From: Pseudobacillus wudalianchiensis
Lineage (GTDB): Bacteria; Bacillota; Bacilli; Bacillales; Domibacillaceae
Assembly (NCBI RefSeq): GCF_001685015.1
Contig: NZ_MAYT01000029.1
Location: forward strand, 1-64,000
DNA length: 64,000 nt
Reading direction: 5' to 3'
Positions 8,910 to 19,453 of the stretch are shown piece by piece. The notes under the pieces were generated by a model that searched no databases, was not told the origin of the DNA, and saw nothing but the letters and a program-made list of their open reading frames with translations. The position numbers and the translations under genes were made by a program. The first letter of the stretch is position 1. The number at the start of each line of letters is the position of its first letter.

Positions 8910-10523
8910 TCATTTAATCGATACATCCCCCATTGGTTGCGAACCTGTCGGATGTGGGAAAAAGCCTTCAATTGTACTTTTTCCTGCCAACAATGGAGTG
9001 GAGTGAGCTAGTGGCACCCAAGGAGCATCTTCATGGATGATTTCTTGTGCTTTTTTATACAATTCTGCACGCTTTGCTTCATCTGTTTCCGCTTGTGCAT
9101 CTAATAGAAGCTTATGAACTTCTTCATTGGCATAGCGGGAATAGTTATTAGAACCAATCGCATCTTTATCAAGGAGTGTGTAAAGGAAGTTGTCTGCATC
9201 CCCGTTATCCCCTGTCCAGCCAAGCATGAACAGTGAAGATTCACCAGCCTGTACTTTTTCAAGATAAGTTGCCCATTCCATTGTGACGATGTTTGCTTTC
9301 ACACCAATTTTCTCAAAGTCAGCTTGCAGAGCTTCCGCCACTTTTTGTCCATTCGGCATGTACGGACGCGGCACTGGCATTGCCCATAGATCTACTTTGA
9401 AGCCATCTTTATAACCAGCTTCTGCTAGCAATTTCTTTGCTTTTTCTAGATCAAATTCATAGTCTTTCACTTCATCGTTATAGCCGTTAAGAGTTGGCGG
9501 CATTGGGTTTTTAGCTGGTTCAGCTGTGCCTTCATAGAAGTTTTTGATTAAAGCTTCTTTATTGACAGCATGGCTGATAGCTTGACGTACTTTCGGATTG
9601 TTGAAAGGTTCTTTCTCTACATTAAAGCCCAGATAACCTACGTTTAGAGATGGTCTTTCGAATAACTGCAGGTTTTTATCACTCTTTACTTTTTCGGCAT
9701 CACTTGGATTTAAACCGTCAATTAGATCTACTTCACCCTTGATAAGAGCATTCAAGCGGGAAGAGTTATCTTCAATAACTTTGAAAATCATCTTATCGAC
9801 TTTTGGCTCGCCGTCTTTGCGGTAATCTTCATTTTTCACGAGAGTAATAGTATCGTTGCGCTTCCAGCTTTCGAATTTAAACGGACCTGTACCAACTGGG
9901 TTTTCTCCGTATTTGTCGCCATATTTCTCAATAGCAGCTGGGCTGGAGATAGCAAATGGTGACATCGCTAAGTTTTTCAAGAATGGTGCTTGCGGCTTGT
10001 TAAGTGTAAAGATGACTTTGTTGTCACCATCAGCTTTTACTTCTTTAATAATCGCTGTTTCACTGCCTTTGAAACCACCGAATTGAGAAGCAAAATAAGC
10101 AAACTTCGCTTCGTCATTGCTCGTTAGCCATCTTTCTACGTTTTTCACAACCGCTTCTGCGTTAAAGTCTGTGCCATCATGAAACTTGATGCCTTCTTCA
10201 AGCTCAAACGTATACGTTAAGCCGTCCTCAGATATATCCCATTTCTTCGCAAGTCCCGGAACAATATCCGTCGTTTCTTTATCGAAGTTTACTAGTGTTT
10301 CATAGACTTGCTCAGCAATAATTAAAGACTCTCCATCTGTTACAACGGCAGGATCAAGAGAAACAGAATCTCCTCCGCGGCCATAAATTAATGTTCCGCC
10401 TCCGTCTGCACTTTCTCCTCCTCCTTTGCTTCCGCCGCCATCAGATGAGTTTGATGAACAGCCAATTAGTGCCATAGAGAGCACTAACAGGAATGATAGC
10501 ATCCCCAAAAGCCTCTTTTTCAT
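8910..10523 (-). CDS. Peptide ABC transporter substrate-binding lipoprotein
   Basis: This 537-residue SBP family 5 protein begins with a lipoprotein signal (MKKRLLGMLSFLL..ALIGC, lipobox Cys about 22) and a Ser/Gly-rich linker. It would therefore be tethered to the outer face of the membrane. The family core VPGLAKKWDISEDGLTYTF and the WATYLEKVQAGESSLF region are present. Substrates could be di/oligopeptides or related molecules; the DppA-like central motifs favour short peptides, but this is inference. It lies between the ATPases and the permeases. Confidence 0.88.
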   Translation of the reverse strand: MKKRLLGMLSFLLVLSMALIGCSSNSSDGGGSKGGGESADGGGTLIYGRGGDSVSLDPAVVTDGESLIIAEQVYETLVNFDKETTDIVPGLAKKWDISEDGLTYTFELEEGIKFHDGTDFNAEAVVKNVERWLTSNDEAKFAYFASQFGGFKGSETAIIKEVKADGDNKVIFTLNKPQAPFLKNLAMSPFAISSPAAIEKYGDKYGENPVGTGPFKFESWKRNDTITLVKNEDYRKDGEPKVDKMIFKVIEDNSSRLNALIKGEVDLIDGLNPSDAEKVKSDKNLQLFERPSLNVGYLGFNVEKEPFNNPKVRQAISHAVNKEALIKNFYEGTAEPAKNPMPPTLNGYNDEVKDYEFDLEKAKKLLAEAGYKDGFKVDLWAMPVPRPYMPNGQKVAEALQADFEKIGVKANIVTMEWATYLEKVQAGESSLFMLGWTGDNGDADNFLYTLLDKDAIGSNNYSRYANEEVHKLLLDAQAETDEAKRAELYKKAQEIIHEDAPWVPLAHSTPLLAGKSTIEGFFPHPTGSQPMGDVSIK

Positions 10524-10555
10524 TTTCCTTCCCCCTCATATCTCTAGATTTATAA

Positions 10556-11533
10556 TTACATCTGTTCGTCATATAAATGACAAGCAGCGTAATGACCTGG
10601 TTCTACTTCTTTAAAGACAGGCCGGACCGAGGCACAATTTCCCATCACTTTTGGACAGCGCAAGTGAAATGGACAGCCAGTTGGCGGATTCGCCGGACTC
10701 GGTACATCCCCTTTAAGAACAATTCTCTCCTTTTTAACATGAACATCCGGGATGGGTACCGCTGATAATAGCGCTTCTGTATAGGGATGCTTCGGTGAAT
10801 CGTATAAAGCCTCACTGTCTGCAAGCTCCATCATTTGCCCTAAATACATGACACCGACACGGTCGCTTATATGACGGACAACGCCTAAATCATGTGCGAT
10901 AAATAAATATGTAAGCCCAAACTCCTTCTGTAAATCCTGCAATAGATTTAATACTTGTGCTTGAATAGAAACATCAAGAGCAGACACTGGTTCATCTGCC
11001 ACGATGAGTTTAGGATGAACAGCAAGAGCTCTCGCGATGCCGATACGCTGGCGCTGCCCACCAGAAAATTGGTGAGGATAGCGCTTGGCATGCCAGTTGC
11101 TTAGCCCAACTGTTTCCAGCAGCTCCCGAACCCGCTTCTTTCGTTCCTCTTTGCTCTTTACGCCGTGAACGATCAGCGGCTCTTCCAGAATTTTCTCTAC
11201 TGTATGACGCGGATTCAGCGACGCAAACGGGTCCTGAAACACCATTTGGATTTCTTTGCGCATCTTTCTCATTTCTTCTTTTGACAGCTTCGTCAAATCC
11301 TGTCCGTCAAATTCAATGGTTCCTTGCGTCGGTTCAAGCAGACGAAGAAGCATCCGGCCAGTCGTGGACTTACCGCAACCGCTTTCACCGACAAGTCCAA
11401 GCGTCTCGCCCTTTTTAATATAAAAAGAAATGTCATCCACAGCTTTCACTTCTCCGACTTGACGTCCAAACAAGCCTCCGTGGATGGGAAAAAACTTTTT
11501 CAAGTTTTCCACTTTTAATAGCGTTTCCGTCAT
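10556..11533 (-). CDS. Peptide ABC transporter ATPase (OppF/AppF type)
   Basis: This ATP-hydrolysing subunit has Walker A GESGCGKS, the signature [15 protein letters not shown], Walker [13 protein letters not shown] and H-loop IAHDLGVV. The C-terminal oligopeptide-transporter zone with [17 protein letters not shown] carries the cysteines typical of the Opp/Dpp ATPases. Length is 325 residues. Its start overlaps the stop of the preceding ATPase by 4 bases (ATGA), so the two are translationally coupled. Confidence 0.92.
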   Translation of the reverse strand: MTETLLKVENLKKFFPIHGGLFGRQVGEVKAVDDISFYIKKGETLGLVGESGCGKSTTGRMLLRLLEPTQGTIEFDGQDLTKLSKEEMRKMRKEIQMVFQDPFASLNPRHTVEKILEEPLIVHGVKSKEERKKRVRELLETVGLSNWHAKRYPHQFSGGQRQRIGIARALAVHPKLIVADEPVSALDVSIQAQVLNLLQDLQKEFGLTYLFIAHDLGVVRHISDRVGVMYLGQMMELADSEALYDSPKHPYTEALLSAVPIPDVHVKKERIVLKGDVPSPANPPTGCPFHLRCPKVMGNCASVRPVFKEVEPGHYAACHLYDEQM

Positions 11534-12519
11534 ACGATATACTCCTTTTCCTCTTCATACAGCCAGCAGCGGACTTTTTGTCCGTTTGGTAACGCTTTCA
11601 ATTCTGGTTTTTCTTTCAAGCATTTTTCATGAGCTTGGCTGCAGCGCGGAGCAAATTGACAGCCGATCTTTAAACTGCCCGGCTTAGGCACGTTTCCTGG
11701 TATAGAGAACAATCGATCTTTTTTTCTGCGCATGTCAGGAACTGATCGAAGCAGGCCTATGGTGTATGGATGGGACGGATGATTAAAAATAGACTCAACT
11801 GTGCCTTCCTCTACAATTTTTCCGGCGTACATAACGATCACCCGCTGACAAAGTTCAGCGACAACTCCTAAGTCGTGCGTAATCATCATAATCGCTGTAT
11901 TCGTTTCTTCATTTAGCTTTTTCATTAGTTCTAAGATTTGGGCTTGAATCGTCACATCAAGCGCTGTCGTAGGTTCATCTGCGATTAGTATTTGCGGGTT
12001 GCAGATCATTGCCATCGCGATCATGACACGTTGTCTCATTCCTCCAGACAATTGATGAGGATATTCATTGATCAACTCATCTGCTCGAGCCAGTCCTACT
12101 TTTTTGAGGGCAGCAATCGCTTGCTGTGCAGCCTCTTTCTTAGATAGTTTCTTATTATGCAGCCTTAGCGCTTCAGTCAATTGGCTGCCGATTGTAAATA
12201 ATGGATTCAAACTCGTCATCGGTTCTTGAAAGATCATAGCGATATCATTGCCGCGTATTTGGCGCATTCGCTTGTCAGAAGCTTGTGTTAGATTTTCCCC
12301 TTTGTATAAAATCTCTCCTTCTACTTTGCTTGTCAAAGCCGGAACGAGACCCATAATAGATAAAGAAGTGACGCTTTTTCCACATCCTGATTCCCCTACT
12401 ATGCCAAGCACTTCCCCTGCATGTACATGGAAATCCACTTCGTTTACTACAGTTACTGGACCATCATCTGTTAAAAAAGAAGTTTTCAATCTTTTTACAT
12501 CTAGTACAGGAGTAGCCAT
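11530..12519 (-). CDS. Peptide ABC transporter ATPase (OppD/AppD type)
   Basis: The first gene of the operon is a 329-residue ATPase. It has Walker A GESGCGKS, signature [15 protein letters not shown], Walker [13 protein letters not shown] and the C-terminal [15 protein letters not shown] cysteine region of OppD-like subunits. It pairs with the downstream OppF-type ATPase as a heterodimer. The operon interrupts the ygaE-ygaD neighbourhood seen in B. subtilis. Confidence 0.92.
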   Translation of the reverse strand: MATPVLDVKRLKTSFLTDDGPVTVVNEVDFHVHAGEVLGIVGESGCGKSVTSLSIMGLVPALTSKVEGEILYKGENLTQASDKRMRQIRGNDIAMIFQEPMTSLNPLFTIGSQLTEALRLHNKKLSKKEAAQQAIAALKKVGLARADELINEYPHQLSGGMRQRVMIAMAMICNPQILIADEPTTALDVTIQAQILELMKKLNEETNTAIMMITHDLGVVAELCQRVIVMYAGKIVEEGTVESIFNHPSHPYTIGLLRSVPDMRRKKDRLFSIPGNVPKPGSLKIGCQFAPRCSQAHEKCLKEKPELKALPNGQKVRCWLYEEEKEYIV

Positions 12520-12643
12520 AACTTCTCCCCCCTTTTTATCTATGAAGCTAATTTACAAAATTATTACTCTTTTACTAAATTTAAAAATATTGTAACAATT
12601 TTCTTTTTGAATGTCTATTCAATTTTTAAAACAGCAATTTAAA

Positions 12644-12672
12644 AAAGCCTGGAGAATAGCTCTCCAGGCTTT
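12644..12672 (-). terminator. Terminator of ygaD-type ABC exporter gene
   Basis: A perfect 12-bp stem AAAGCCTGGAGA/TCTCCAGGCTTT with a 5-base loop is followed on the minus strand by TTTTTT. It lies immediately after the stop at 12677. The remaining bases up to 12519 are AT-rich promoter sequence for the peptide ABC operon. Confidence 0.85.
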
Positions 12673-12676
12673 CCAT

Positions 12677-14425
12677 TTAAGCATCTAGCTGCTGTACTTG
12701 GAAAAGACGATAATATCCGCCTTTTTTCTTCATTAACTCATCATGAGTACCGCTTTCGACAATCCGGCCATGCTCAATTAATACAATTCGGTCGGCATGG
12801 GTAATCGTGGAAAGACGGTGAGCGACGATAAAGGTAGTCCGGTCTTTGGCCAACTTCTCCATCGCTCCTTGAATTAAGTGCTCGCTTTCTAAATCTAAAG
12901 CGGAAGTCGCTTCGTCCAATATGAGGATCGGCGGATTTTTCAAAAACACCCTGGCAATGGCAACCCGCTGCTTTTGGCCACCCGATAGCTTCACGCCTCT
13001 TTCCCCTACTTTTGTATCGTATCCTTGCGGAAGACCCATAATGAAATCATGAGCATTTGCCGCTTTAGCAGCTGCTATGACTTCTTCTTCTGTAGCATGA
13101 GGCTTACCCAATAAAATATTGCTTTTCACCGATTCACTAAAGAGGATATTATCTTGCAAAACCATACCGATATGATCTCTTAAACTACGGACTTTAACGT
13201 CACGTACATCGGTGCCATCCAATAAAATTCGGCCTGACGTTACATCATAAAAACGTGGAATTAAACTAACAAGCGAAGATTTCCCACCGCCGCTCATCCC
13301 AACTAAGGCAACGGTTTCCCCTGCTTTGACGTCTAACTGAATGCCGTGCAGAACCTCTTCCTCGTTTTCATCATAAGCAAAATCAACGTGATCGAACACA
13401 ATATGCCCTTTTACCTTGCTTACCTCTTTAGCCCCTTCTCTATCGGTTATATCATACTTTTCATCAAGTAATTCAAACACACGATCCATTGAAGCAATCG
13501 ACTGTGTCATCGTAGTTGAGGAGTTAACAAGCCTACGCAGCGGATTGTATAAGCGATCCACATAAGCGATAAATGCAGCCATCGTTCCAACTGTTAATTC
13601 TCCATGAATCACCTGATACCCCGCATAACCAACGACAAGCAGCGGCGCAATATCCGTTATCGTGTTGACGACGGCAAAGGCCTTTGCATTCCACCTTGTA
13701 TGATCAAGCGCCCTTCTTAAGAAGTTCTTATTCTGTGCTTCAAATTGGGTCTGTTCGTAGTCTTCAATCGCAAAGCTTTTAATGACAGACATCCCTTGCA
13801 CCCGCTCATGAAGATAGCTCTGAACCTCTGCAAGGGCTTGAGAGCGAACCCTAGTTAATTTTCGTAAGTTACCAAAGAAATACCGGACCGACAGACCGTA
13901 AAATGGGAAGACGATCAAGGAGACGATCGTTAATTTTACATCCATTGTGAGCATAATAATAATAGCTATTAAAATAGTGGCTCCATCCAGCCAGACATTC
14001 ATCAGACCAGTAATAACAAAATTCTTTGTTTGCTCTACGTCGTTAATCACCCGAGAAATAATTTCTCCAGCGCGCGTATTAGCATAGTATTTAAAGCTCA
14101 GCTTTTGAATATGTGAAAATAAGCCGTCACGAATATCGTAAAGAATTTTACTGCCTGTCCACTGGGCAAAATACTGCCGGTAATACTCAATAGGCGGACG
14201 CAATACGATAAATAAAACAAACATGCCGCCGAGAATCATCAGCAATTGATGCTGTTTTTCTGCGGTGGTCATACTGCCATTGCCGACAATGTCATCAATC
14301 ACATATTTAATTAATATTGGAATTAATAATGGAATTCCAAACTTGATAATACCAATCAGCAGCGTACCAATAATTTGCCATCCATATGGCTTTACAAACT
14401 GCATATAGCGTTTGATTACATCCAC
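12677..14425 (-). CDS. ygaD: YgaD-type ABC exporter (fused membrane and ATPase domains)
   Basis: This half-size ABC exporter of about 582 residues has a six-helix transmembrane domain (residues ~10-310), then a nucleotide-binding domain. The latter has Walker [11 protein letters not shown], signature [13 protein letters not shown], Walker [13 protein letters not shown] and H-loop IVAHRLSTI. It should act as a homodimer; lipid or drug export is the usual role but the substrate is unknown. I placed the start at the GTG at 14425 because a GGGGGG tract lies 6 bases upstream; an in-frame ATG 21 bases earlier has no better site. It precedes ygaC as in B. subtilis. Confidence 0.88.
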   Translation of the reverse strand: MDVIKRYMQFVKPYGWQIIGTLLIGIIKFGIPLLIPILIKYVIDDIVGNGSMTTAEKQHQLLMILGGMFVLFIVLRPPIEYYRQYFAQWTGSKILYDIRDGLFSHIQKLSFKYYANTRAGEIISRVINDVEQTKNFVITGLMNVWLDGATILIAIIIMLTMDVKLTIVSLIVFPFYGLSVRYFFGNLRKLTRVRSQALAEVQSYLHERVQGMSVIKSFAIEDYEQTQFEAQNKNFLRRALDHTRWNAKAFAVVNTITDIAPLLVVGYAGYQVIHGELTVGTMAAFIAYVDRLYNPLRRLVNSSTTMTQSIASMDRVFELLDEKYDITDREGAKEVSKVKGHIVFDHVDFAYDENEEEVLHGIQLDVKAGETVALVGMSGGGKSSLVSLIPRFYDVTSGRILLDGTDVRDVKVRSLRDHIGMVLQDNILFSESVKSNILLGKPHATEEEVIAAAKAANAHDFIMGLPQGYDTKVGERGVKLSGGQKQRVAIARVFLKNPPILILDEATSALDLESEHLIQGAMEKLAKDRTTFIVAHRLSTITHADRIVLIEHGRIVESGTHDELMKKKGGYYRLFQVQQLDA

Positions 14426-14452
14426 TCTTTTCCCCCCTCTATACAAAATAAG

Positions 14453-14480
14453 AAAAAACCTGTTGAAAACTCAACAGGCG
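14453..14480 (-). terminator. Terminator of ntdP (ygaC)
   Basis: CCTGTTGA (14459-14466) pairs with TCAACAGG (14471-14478) around a 4-base loop. On the minus strand the stem is followed by six T residues. It separates ygaC from the ygaD start. Confidence 0.8.
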
Positions 14481-14500
14481 CCGTTTCTTCTATCGAGATA

Positions 14501-15031
14501 TCAGCCTCGGTGCGTCAAATATTTTCCGTACCATTTATCGATAAAATTCGGTGAAAACGGACCTTGACGCTGGCGGATTAACTGAATTAAGTGATCCACA
14601 TTACGCCTTAAAATTTTATCAATAACTTCCGGATAGTTCATCTTTTTGCTGTGCTGTTCATACTCATCTTCATCTAACAAAATGTATGACATATCCGGAA
14701 ATACTTTCACATCGAGATCATAGTCAATATATTTAAGCGCTTCCTGATCATATACGAATGGAGAGCTAATATTGCAATAATAATAGATACCATCCGTTCT
14801 TAACATGCCAATAACGTTAAACCATTGCCTGGCATGGAAATAACAGATAGCCGGTTCCCTCGTAATCCACGTTCGTCCGTCTGACTCCGTAACAACCGTA
14901 TGGTCGTTGCCGCCAATCACAAGATTATTCGTTGCTTTTAAGACTATGGTCTCTTCCCAAATACGATGAATGTGCCCGTCATGTTTATAACTATGGATTT
15001 GGATGGATTCACCCGCTGTGGGAATCGCCAT
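14501..15031 (-). CDS. ntdP: Nucleoside tri-/diphosphatase NtdP (YgaC, DUF402)
   Basis: This 176-residue DUF402 protein matches YgaC. Family enzymes hydrolyse nucleoside tri- and diphosphates with divalent metal. Visible family features are the IWEETIVLK strand, the [18 protein letters not shown] stretch, the [30 protein letters not shown] acidic region and the tail DxDEYEQH. It lies between ygaD and sspE as in B. subtilis, and has its own terminator. Confidence 0.88.
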   Translation of the reverse strand: MAIPTAGESIQIHSYKHDGHIHRIWEETIVLKATNNLVIGGNDHTVVTESDGRTWITREPAICYFHARQWFNVIGMLRTDGIYYYCNISSPFVYDQEALKYIDYDLDVKVFPDMSYILLDEDEYEQHSKKMNYPEVIDKILRRNVDHLIQLIRQRQGPFSPNFIDKWYGKYLTHRG

Positions 15032-15236
15032 GATTTTCCCCTACCTTCATTCCAAGCTATTTGCCTTTACTTTTTCCTTTATGTGAATAAATAAACGTTT
15101 ATATTCCACTATTATAACGATTTAAAAAGGAAATTGAAACAAAAGAGGCAGAAGAATAAGAAAAGGGTAAAGAAATTTCCTCTATTTTAAGACTCTGTTA
15201 TATTTAGAAATTAATTTTCACTGCCACCCTATTTCG

Positions 15237-15289
15237 AAAAGAGAAAAGGACTGTTAGCCGCTATAGCGGTAGACAGTCCTTTTCTTTGT
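15237..15289 (-). terminator. Terminator of sspE
   Basis: AAAAGGACTGT and ACAGTCCTTTT form the outer stem around an inner GCCGC/GCGGT hairpin, immediately after the sspE stop on the minus strand. The remainder of 15040-15236 is AT-rich promoter sequence for ntdP with no other feature visible. Confidence 0.75.
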
Positions 15290-15300
15290 GTTGGTGACTC

Positions 15301-15504
15301 TTATTGGTTTCTAGGAGCTTGTTGGTTTTTACGAGCTTGAGATTGAGCGTTTTGTTGTCTCACTTGCTGAGCATCTGTTTCAGCTCCAAACTCAGTACCA
15401 AAGTTTGCAGGTTGACCTGCAGCAGAAGCCGCGTTGCGTTGTCTTACTTCGTTTACATCTGTACCAGCTTGTGTACGTTGTCTGTTGTTTGGTTGGTTTG
15501 CCAT
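15301..15504 (-). CDS. sspE: Gamma-type small acid-soluble spore protein
   Basis: This 67-residue protein is very rich in Gln, Asn and Ala and lacks long hydrophobic stretches. It contains the SspE-type repeated pattern: NEVRQRNAAS, then the EFGAETD stretch with QQVRQQNAQS. Gamma SASP is made in the forespore as an amino-acid reserve and degraded by the GPR protease at germination. It marks the organism as a spore former. The start is set at the ATG giving MANQPN, 8 bases after GGAGG; two in-frame ATG/GTG codons upstream overlap the ribosome site. The fabL neighbour matches B. subtilis. Confidence 0.9.
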   Translation of the reverse strand: MANQPNNRQRTQAGTDVNEVRQRNAASAAGQPANFGTEFGAETDAQQVRQQNAQSQARKNQQAPRNQ

Positions 15505-15572
15505 CATTATCACCTCCACAAGAACTAATTTGCCCTGAGAGGTGATAATTTATCCTTTATTTATTAAAAATT

Positions 15573-16349
<777 letters not shown>

Positions 16350-16392
16350 TTAAATTGTACGTTCTTAACGGAAAATAGACAATGGCGGCTTC

Positions 16393-17487
16393 TCACCGGC
16401 CCTTTGCCTTTTTCCAAATCTTTTGATGAGAAACTGAAAAAGCATATTCCTCTACTTCTTCTGTTTTTACGACCCGGCTGTTTTCTTTTTTAGGAATAGC
16501 AGAGGAAACCGTCCCTTCATACACATCAATATCCCATGTTAAATGAGAAAATACGTGTTGAATTTTAGCAAAAGGTTCTGCTTCTAGCTGAACATCGAGA
16601 CCGTACTCTCGTTTTAAAAAGAGTTCCAGCTCTACTCTTGGGTTTCCCATTCCGCTAAGCTCTGTATTTGGAAACTCCCACAAGTTAGCAAGCAATCCTT
16701 CTGGCGGGCGCTTTTGGATGATGACTTCTTCCTTCTCTGTTTTGACAACCGCTGCCGCTAGGTGAACATGGCGCATCGTTTTCTTTTTTGTTTTAACAGG
16801 CAGTTCATTGATGGTCCCCTCGTGGAAGGCACTACAATGCTCCCGCACCGGGCACAATAAGCATGACGGTGAAGAAGGCGTACAAATTAAAGCCCCTAAT
16901 TCCATTAATGCCTGATTAAAAGAGGAGGGGTCTTCTGTTGAAATCAATTGTCGAACCGCTTCCTCAAATACTTTTCGCGAAGACGGTTTTGCGATATCCT
17001 CCCAGATAGATAAAATTCTGGATAGCACCCGCATCACATTGCCATCAACAGCGGGCTCTGGCACACCATAAGCGATACTTAAAATGGCACCGCTCGTATA
17101 AGGGCCTACTCCTTTTAAAGAGGAGATTTCTTTTAATGTATTAGGCACTTTTCCTCCGTACCGTTCATGCACTTCTCGAGCCGCGGCCTGCAAATTACGG
17201 ACGCGCGAATAGTAGCCGAGTCCCTCCCACGCTTTTAATACTTTATCTTCTTCTGCAGCTGCGAGTGCTTCAATCGTTGGGAACTGATCAATAAAGCGCT
17301 CAAAATACGGAATCACCGTATCTACTCTTGTTTGTTGCAGCATAATTTCCGATACCCAAATTTTATAGGGATCACGTTCTTTTCTCCATGGCAGGTCTCG
17401 CTTCTCTGCTTTATACCACTGAAGCAAATCTTGCTGAAATTGCTGGACGTTTACTTTTTCTACACTATTAAGAGATGGAAAATTCAC
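16393..17487 (-). CDS. mutY: A/G-specific adenine glycosylase MutY
   Basis: MutY removes adenine mispaired with 8-oxoguanine, preventing G:C to T:A transversions. The 364-residue protein has the catalytic Glu47 in [10 protein letters not shown], the helix-hairpin-helix LKGVGPYT (about 124-131), catalytic Asp148 in PAVDGN, and the 4Fe-4S cysteines at 202, 209, 212 and 218. A C-terminal Nudix-like 8-oxoG recognition domain follows. Translation starts at GTG 17487 behind TGGAGG. The 5' end is divergent from yfhP. Confidence 0.93.
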   Translation of the reverse strand: MNFPSLNSVEKVNVQQFQQDLLQWYKAEKRDLPWRKERDPYKIWVSEIMLQQTRVDTVIPYFERFIDQFPTIEALAAAEEDKVLKAWEGLGYYSRVRNLQAAAREVHERYGGKVPNTLKEISSLKGVGPYTSGAILSIAYGVPEPAVDGNVMRVLSRILSIWEDIAKPSSRKVFEEAVRQLISTEDPSSFNQALMELGALICTPSSPSCLLCPVREHCSAFHEGTINELPVKTKKKTMRHVHLAAAVVKTEKEEVIIQKRPPEGLLANLWEFPNTELSGMGNPRVELELFLKREYGLDVQLEAEPFAKIQHVFSHLTWDIDVYEGTVSSAIPKKENSRVVKTEEVEEYAFSVSHQKIWKKAKGR

Positions 17488-17585
17488 AACTGACCTCCAT
17501 AGATGTTAAAATTAGATCAATAAAGGGAATAGTAGAATTTAGAACCAAACGGGCACCATCCGTATTTCGTAAAGGAGGGACGCAT

Positions 17586-18572
17586 TTGGATACTGGAACT
17601 CACCTTGTAATGGGGTTTGCACTAGGCGGTCTGGCAACACTGGATCCTGCCGTAGCTTCTGAACCGATGACAAAATATGCTGTCATGACGGCTGTAGTAA
17701 TCGGTTCGCAAGCACCTGATATAGATACAATTTTAAAGCTTCGAAACAACGCTGTCTATATACGCAATCATCGGGGAGCCACTCATTCCATACCTGCGGT
17801 TATTTTGTGGCCTTTGTTGATTACCGCAGTCATTTACTTTTTGTTCCCAGGAAGCAGCCTGCTTCATTTATGGCTATGGACACAGTTTGCAGTGTTTCTG
17901 CACATTTTTGTAGATATATTTAACGCTTACGGAACACAGGCGCTTCGTCCCTTTTCTTGCAAATGGCTGGCCCTTGGCGTCATTAACACCTTTGACCCGT
18001 TTATTTTCGCTATCCATGTAGCCGGGCTTATTCTCTGGGTCATGGGCGCTCATCCTGGTTATACGTTTTTGGTCATTTACTTAATTTTAATTGGGTATTA
18101 CATTCTGCGCTTTCAAATGCAAGGGGCGATCCGCAACTCTGTTAAAAAGTTAATTCCAGATGCCGAAGAAATTATTATCGCGCCAACCATTCGCTTTAAT
18201 CAATGGCGCATTGCCGTAAAAGCCCCGGCCCATTTCTACGTTGCCCGCGGGTACCGGCGTTCCGTCACCATTCTTGATAAATATAAACGCGTGAAAATTC
18301 CTGACTCGGAGCTGTTCCGGGCGGCCAAGAAAAATGAAAATCTTTCAGCCTTTCTTCACTTTTCACCTGTCTACCGGTGGGAAGTAGCCGAATACAACGA
18401 TTGCTTTGAAGTAAAATTTATCGACCTTCGTTACCGCAACAATGGCTATTATCCATTTGTTGCCGTCGTTCAGCTCGACCTTGATTATAATGTGATCGGC
18501 TCTTACACCGGCTGGATTTTCAGCGAGGAAAAGCTGCGGAAAAAGCTGACGTTTATACCCGAATCTCATTAA
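17586..18572 (+). CDS. yfhP: YfhP, membrane metal-dependent hydrolase-like protein (DUF457)
   Basis: This 328-residue membrane protein has several hydrophobic segments in residues 10-180. The DUF457 histidine motifs are visible in TGTHLVMGF, the NHRGATHSI stretch and HIFVDIFNAYG, and are consistent with a metal-dependent hydrolase related to YdjM/LexA-binding proteins. A cytoplasmic C-terminal domain of ~130 residues follows. An ORF extends further upstream into mutY, but the TTG at 17586 has AAAGGAGGG at ideal spacing and fits the family start. It is divergent from mutY, as in B. subtilis. Confidence 0.83.
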   Translation: MDTGTHLVMGFALGGLATLDPAVASEPMTKYAVMTAVVIGSQAPDIDTILKLRNNAVYIRNHRGATHSIPAVILWPLLITAVIYFLFPGSSLLHLWLWTQFAVFLHIFVDIFNAYGTQALRPFSCKWLALGVINTFDPFIFAIHVAGLILWVMGAHPGYTFLVIYLILIGYYILRFQMQGAIRNSVKKLIPDAEEIIIAPTIRFNQWRIAVKAPAHFYVARGYRRSVTILDKYKRVKIPDSELFRAAKKNENLSAFLHFSPVYRWEVAEYNDCFEVKFIDLRYRNNGYYPFVAVVQLDLDYNVIGSYTGWIFSEEKLRKKLTFIPESH

Positions 18573-18578
18573 AATAAG

Positions 18579-18612
18579 AAAAACGGATGCTTTTAGGCGT
18601 CCGTTTTCCTTG
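18579..18612 (+). terminator. Terminator of yfhP
   Basis: AAAACGGATGC pairs with GCGTCCGTTTT (one G-U) around a short loop and is followed by a T-rich tail, directly after the yfhP stop. Confidence 0.75.
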
Positions 18613-18640
18613 TTTTTCAGGAGATATTATAACATATCAT

Positions 18641-18732
18641 GAGCTAGGTTGATTTTATTATGAATCGGGCTAGGTTTATTCCAAACCAAACTAGCTTTAT
18701 CACAATTCACACTGTTTTCATCAAAATTAAGA
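18641..18732. repeat. Degenerate ~21-bp tandem repeats between yfhP and yfhJ
   Basis: Three or four imperfect units, each with the core CTAG(G/C)TT(T/G)AT followed by an AT-rich tail, begin near 18644, 18670 and 18691. A fourth, more decayed unit begins near 18712. On the minus strand they can be read as heptapeptides ending in NK (for example ASLVWNK and PSPIHNK), but without a start codon. They are probably non-coding. Confidence 0.5.
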
Positions 18733-18733
18733 C

Positions 18734-18767
18734 ATTAATAAACCCGCCTGATGGCGGGTTTATTAAT
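18734..18767. terminator. Terminator of yfhJ (15-bp perfect stem)
   Basis: A perfect 15-bp stem (18734-18748 and 18753-18767) with a TGAT loop, GC-rich at the tip and AT-rich at the base, overlaps the yfhJ stop codon on the minus strand. Confidence 0.85.
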
Positions 18768-19032
18768 GAGTCAGATCACTTTCATCTTCAAGCAAATGAC
18801 TGTATTTAGGATTGCGGCCAGCGAACTCGTGAAGGCGGCTTCCGTAGTTCTCCAACCATTGCCGGACGACTTTTTCGGTCATTTCTTTCCCTTGATAATC
18901 ATGGCCGGCCTTTGCATAAGTCGTTTCAAAATCCTCCCACAAAAGCTCGATCCATGTACGGGCGCGAGCATGGGATAAACTCTCGTTTTTACTCAGTAAA
19001 AGATTCGTTAAACGTTCGAAAATATCTTCCAT
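18763..19032 (-). CDS. yfhJ: YfhJ, WVELL-family protein
   Basis: This 89-residue soluble acidic protein has a conserved WIELLWEDFETTYAKAGHDYQG stretch that places it in the small Bacillus YfhJ/WVELL family. The function is unknown. The ribosome site AAAGGGCGG precedes the ATG. It is flanked by yfhP and yfhH as in B. subtilis. Confidence 0.82.
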   Translation of the reverse strand: MEDIFERLTNLLLSKNESLSHARARTWIELLWEDFETTYAKAGHDYQGKEMTEKVVRQWLENYGSRLHEFAGRNPKYSHLLEDESDLTH

Positions 19033-19064
19033 CTTATCCGCCCTTTCTTTTATATATTATATAC

Positions 19065-19382
19065 TTAAAGCTTTAACGTAGAAATCGGCAAGCCTTCTTC
19101 TTTGCCGTCACCGCCAACGCGGTATCCCCAAGCAAACACGCCGTTCATATAGTCAATTTTAAAATAAGTACCAGGAGCTCCTTTGATCTCATACATCTTT
19201 CCGGGAGTAAAATCATCCGGATTCATTAAATAGGCTTCTGCCATTAAAGCTTTTCTCTCTAGAACGGCAAATTCATTGACGATCCCGAGCTGCTCAGCTT
19301 TACGAGCTTTCTCCTTCAGCCGGGCAATTTCTTGCTTCAGTTCAAATTCTTCCATTTCGCTATAACGTTTCTGCGGTTCCAA
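19065..19382 (-). CDS. yfhH: YfhH (DUF1811 family)
   Basis: This ~105-residue protein has an N-terminal charged helix (ELKQEIARLKEKARKAEQLG) with coiled-coil character. A small beta-rich DUF1811 domain follows (GKMYEIKGAPGTYFKIDYMNGVFAWGYRV). It resembles YfhH; the function is unknown. I chose the TTG at 19382 because it gives the family length and the RYSEM N-terminus behind AAGGG. A GTG at 19391 or a far upstream ATG are alternatives. Confidence 0.75.
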   Translation of the reverse strand: MEPQKRYSEMEEFELKQEIARLKEKARKAEQLGIVNEFAVLERKALMAEAYLMNPDDFTPGKMYEIKGAPGTYFKIDYMNGVFAWGYRVGGDGKEEGLPISTLKL

Positions 19383-19453
19383 TAGTTGCACACCCTTTTT
19401 TCCTTCAGTATAGTGAAATAACAGCAAATAAGAAAGCAGAAAGGATGGTTTCC

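Noticed and set aside
18734-18767. Perfect palindrome considered as an attachment site or IS end
   Set aside because: It overlaps the yfhJ stop, has a GC-rich tip with flanking A/T runs, and behaves as an ordinary bidirectional terminator.
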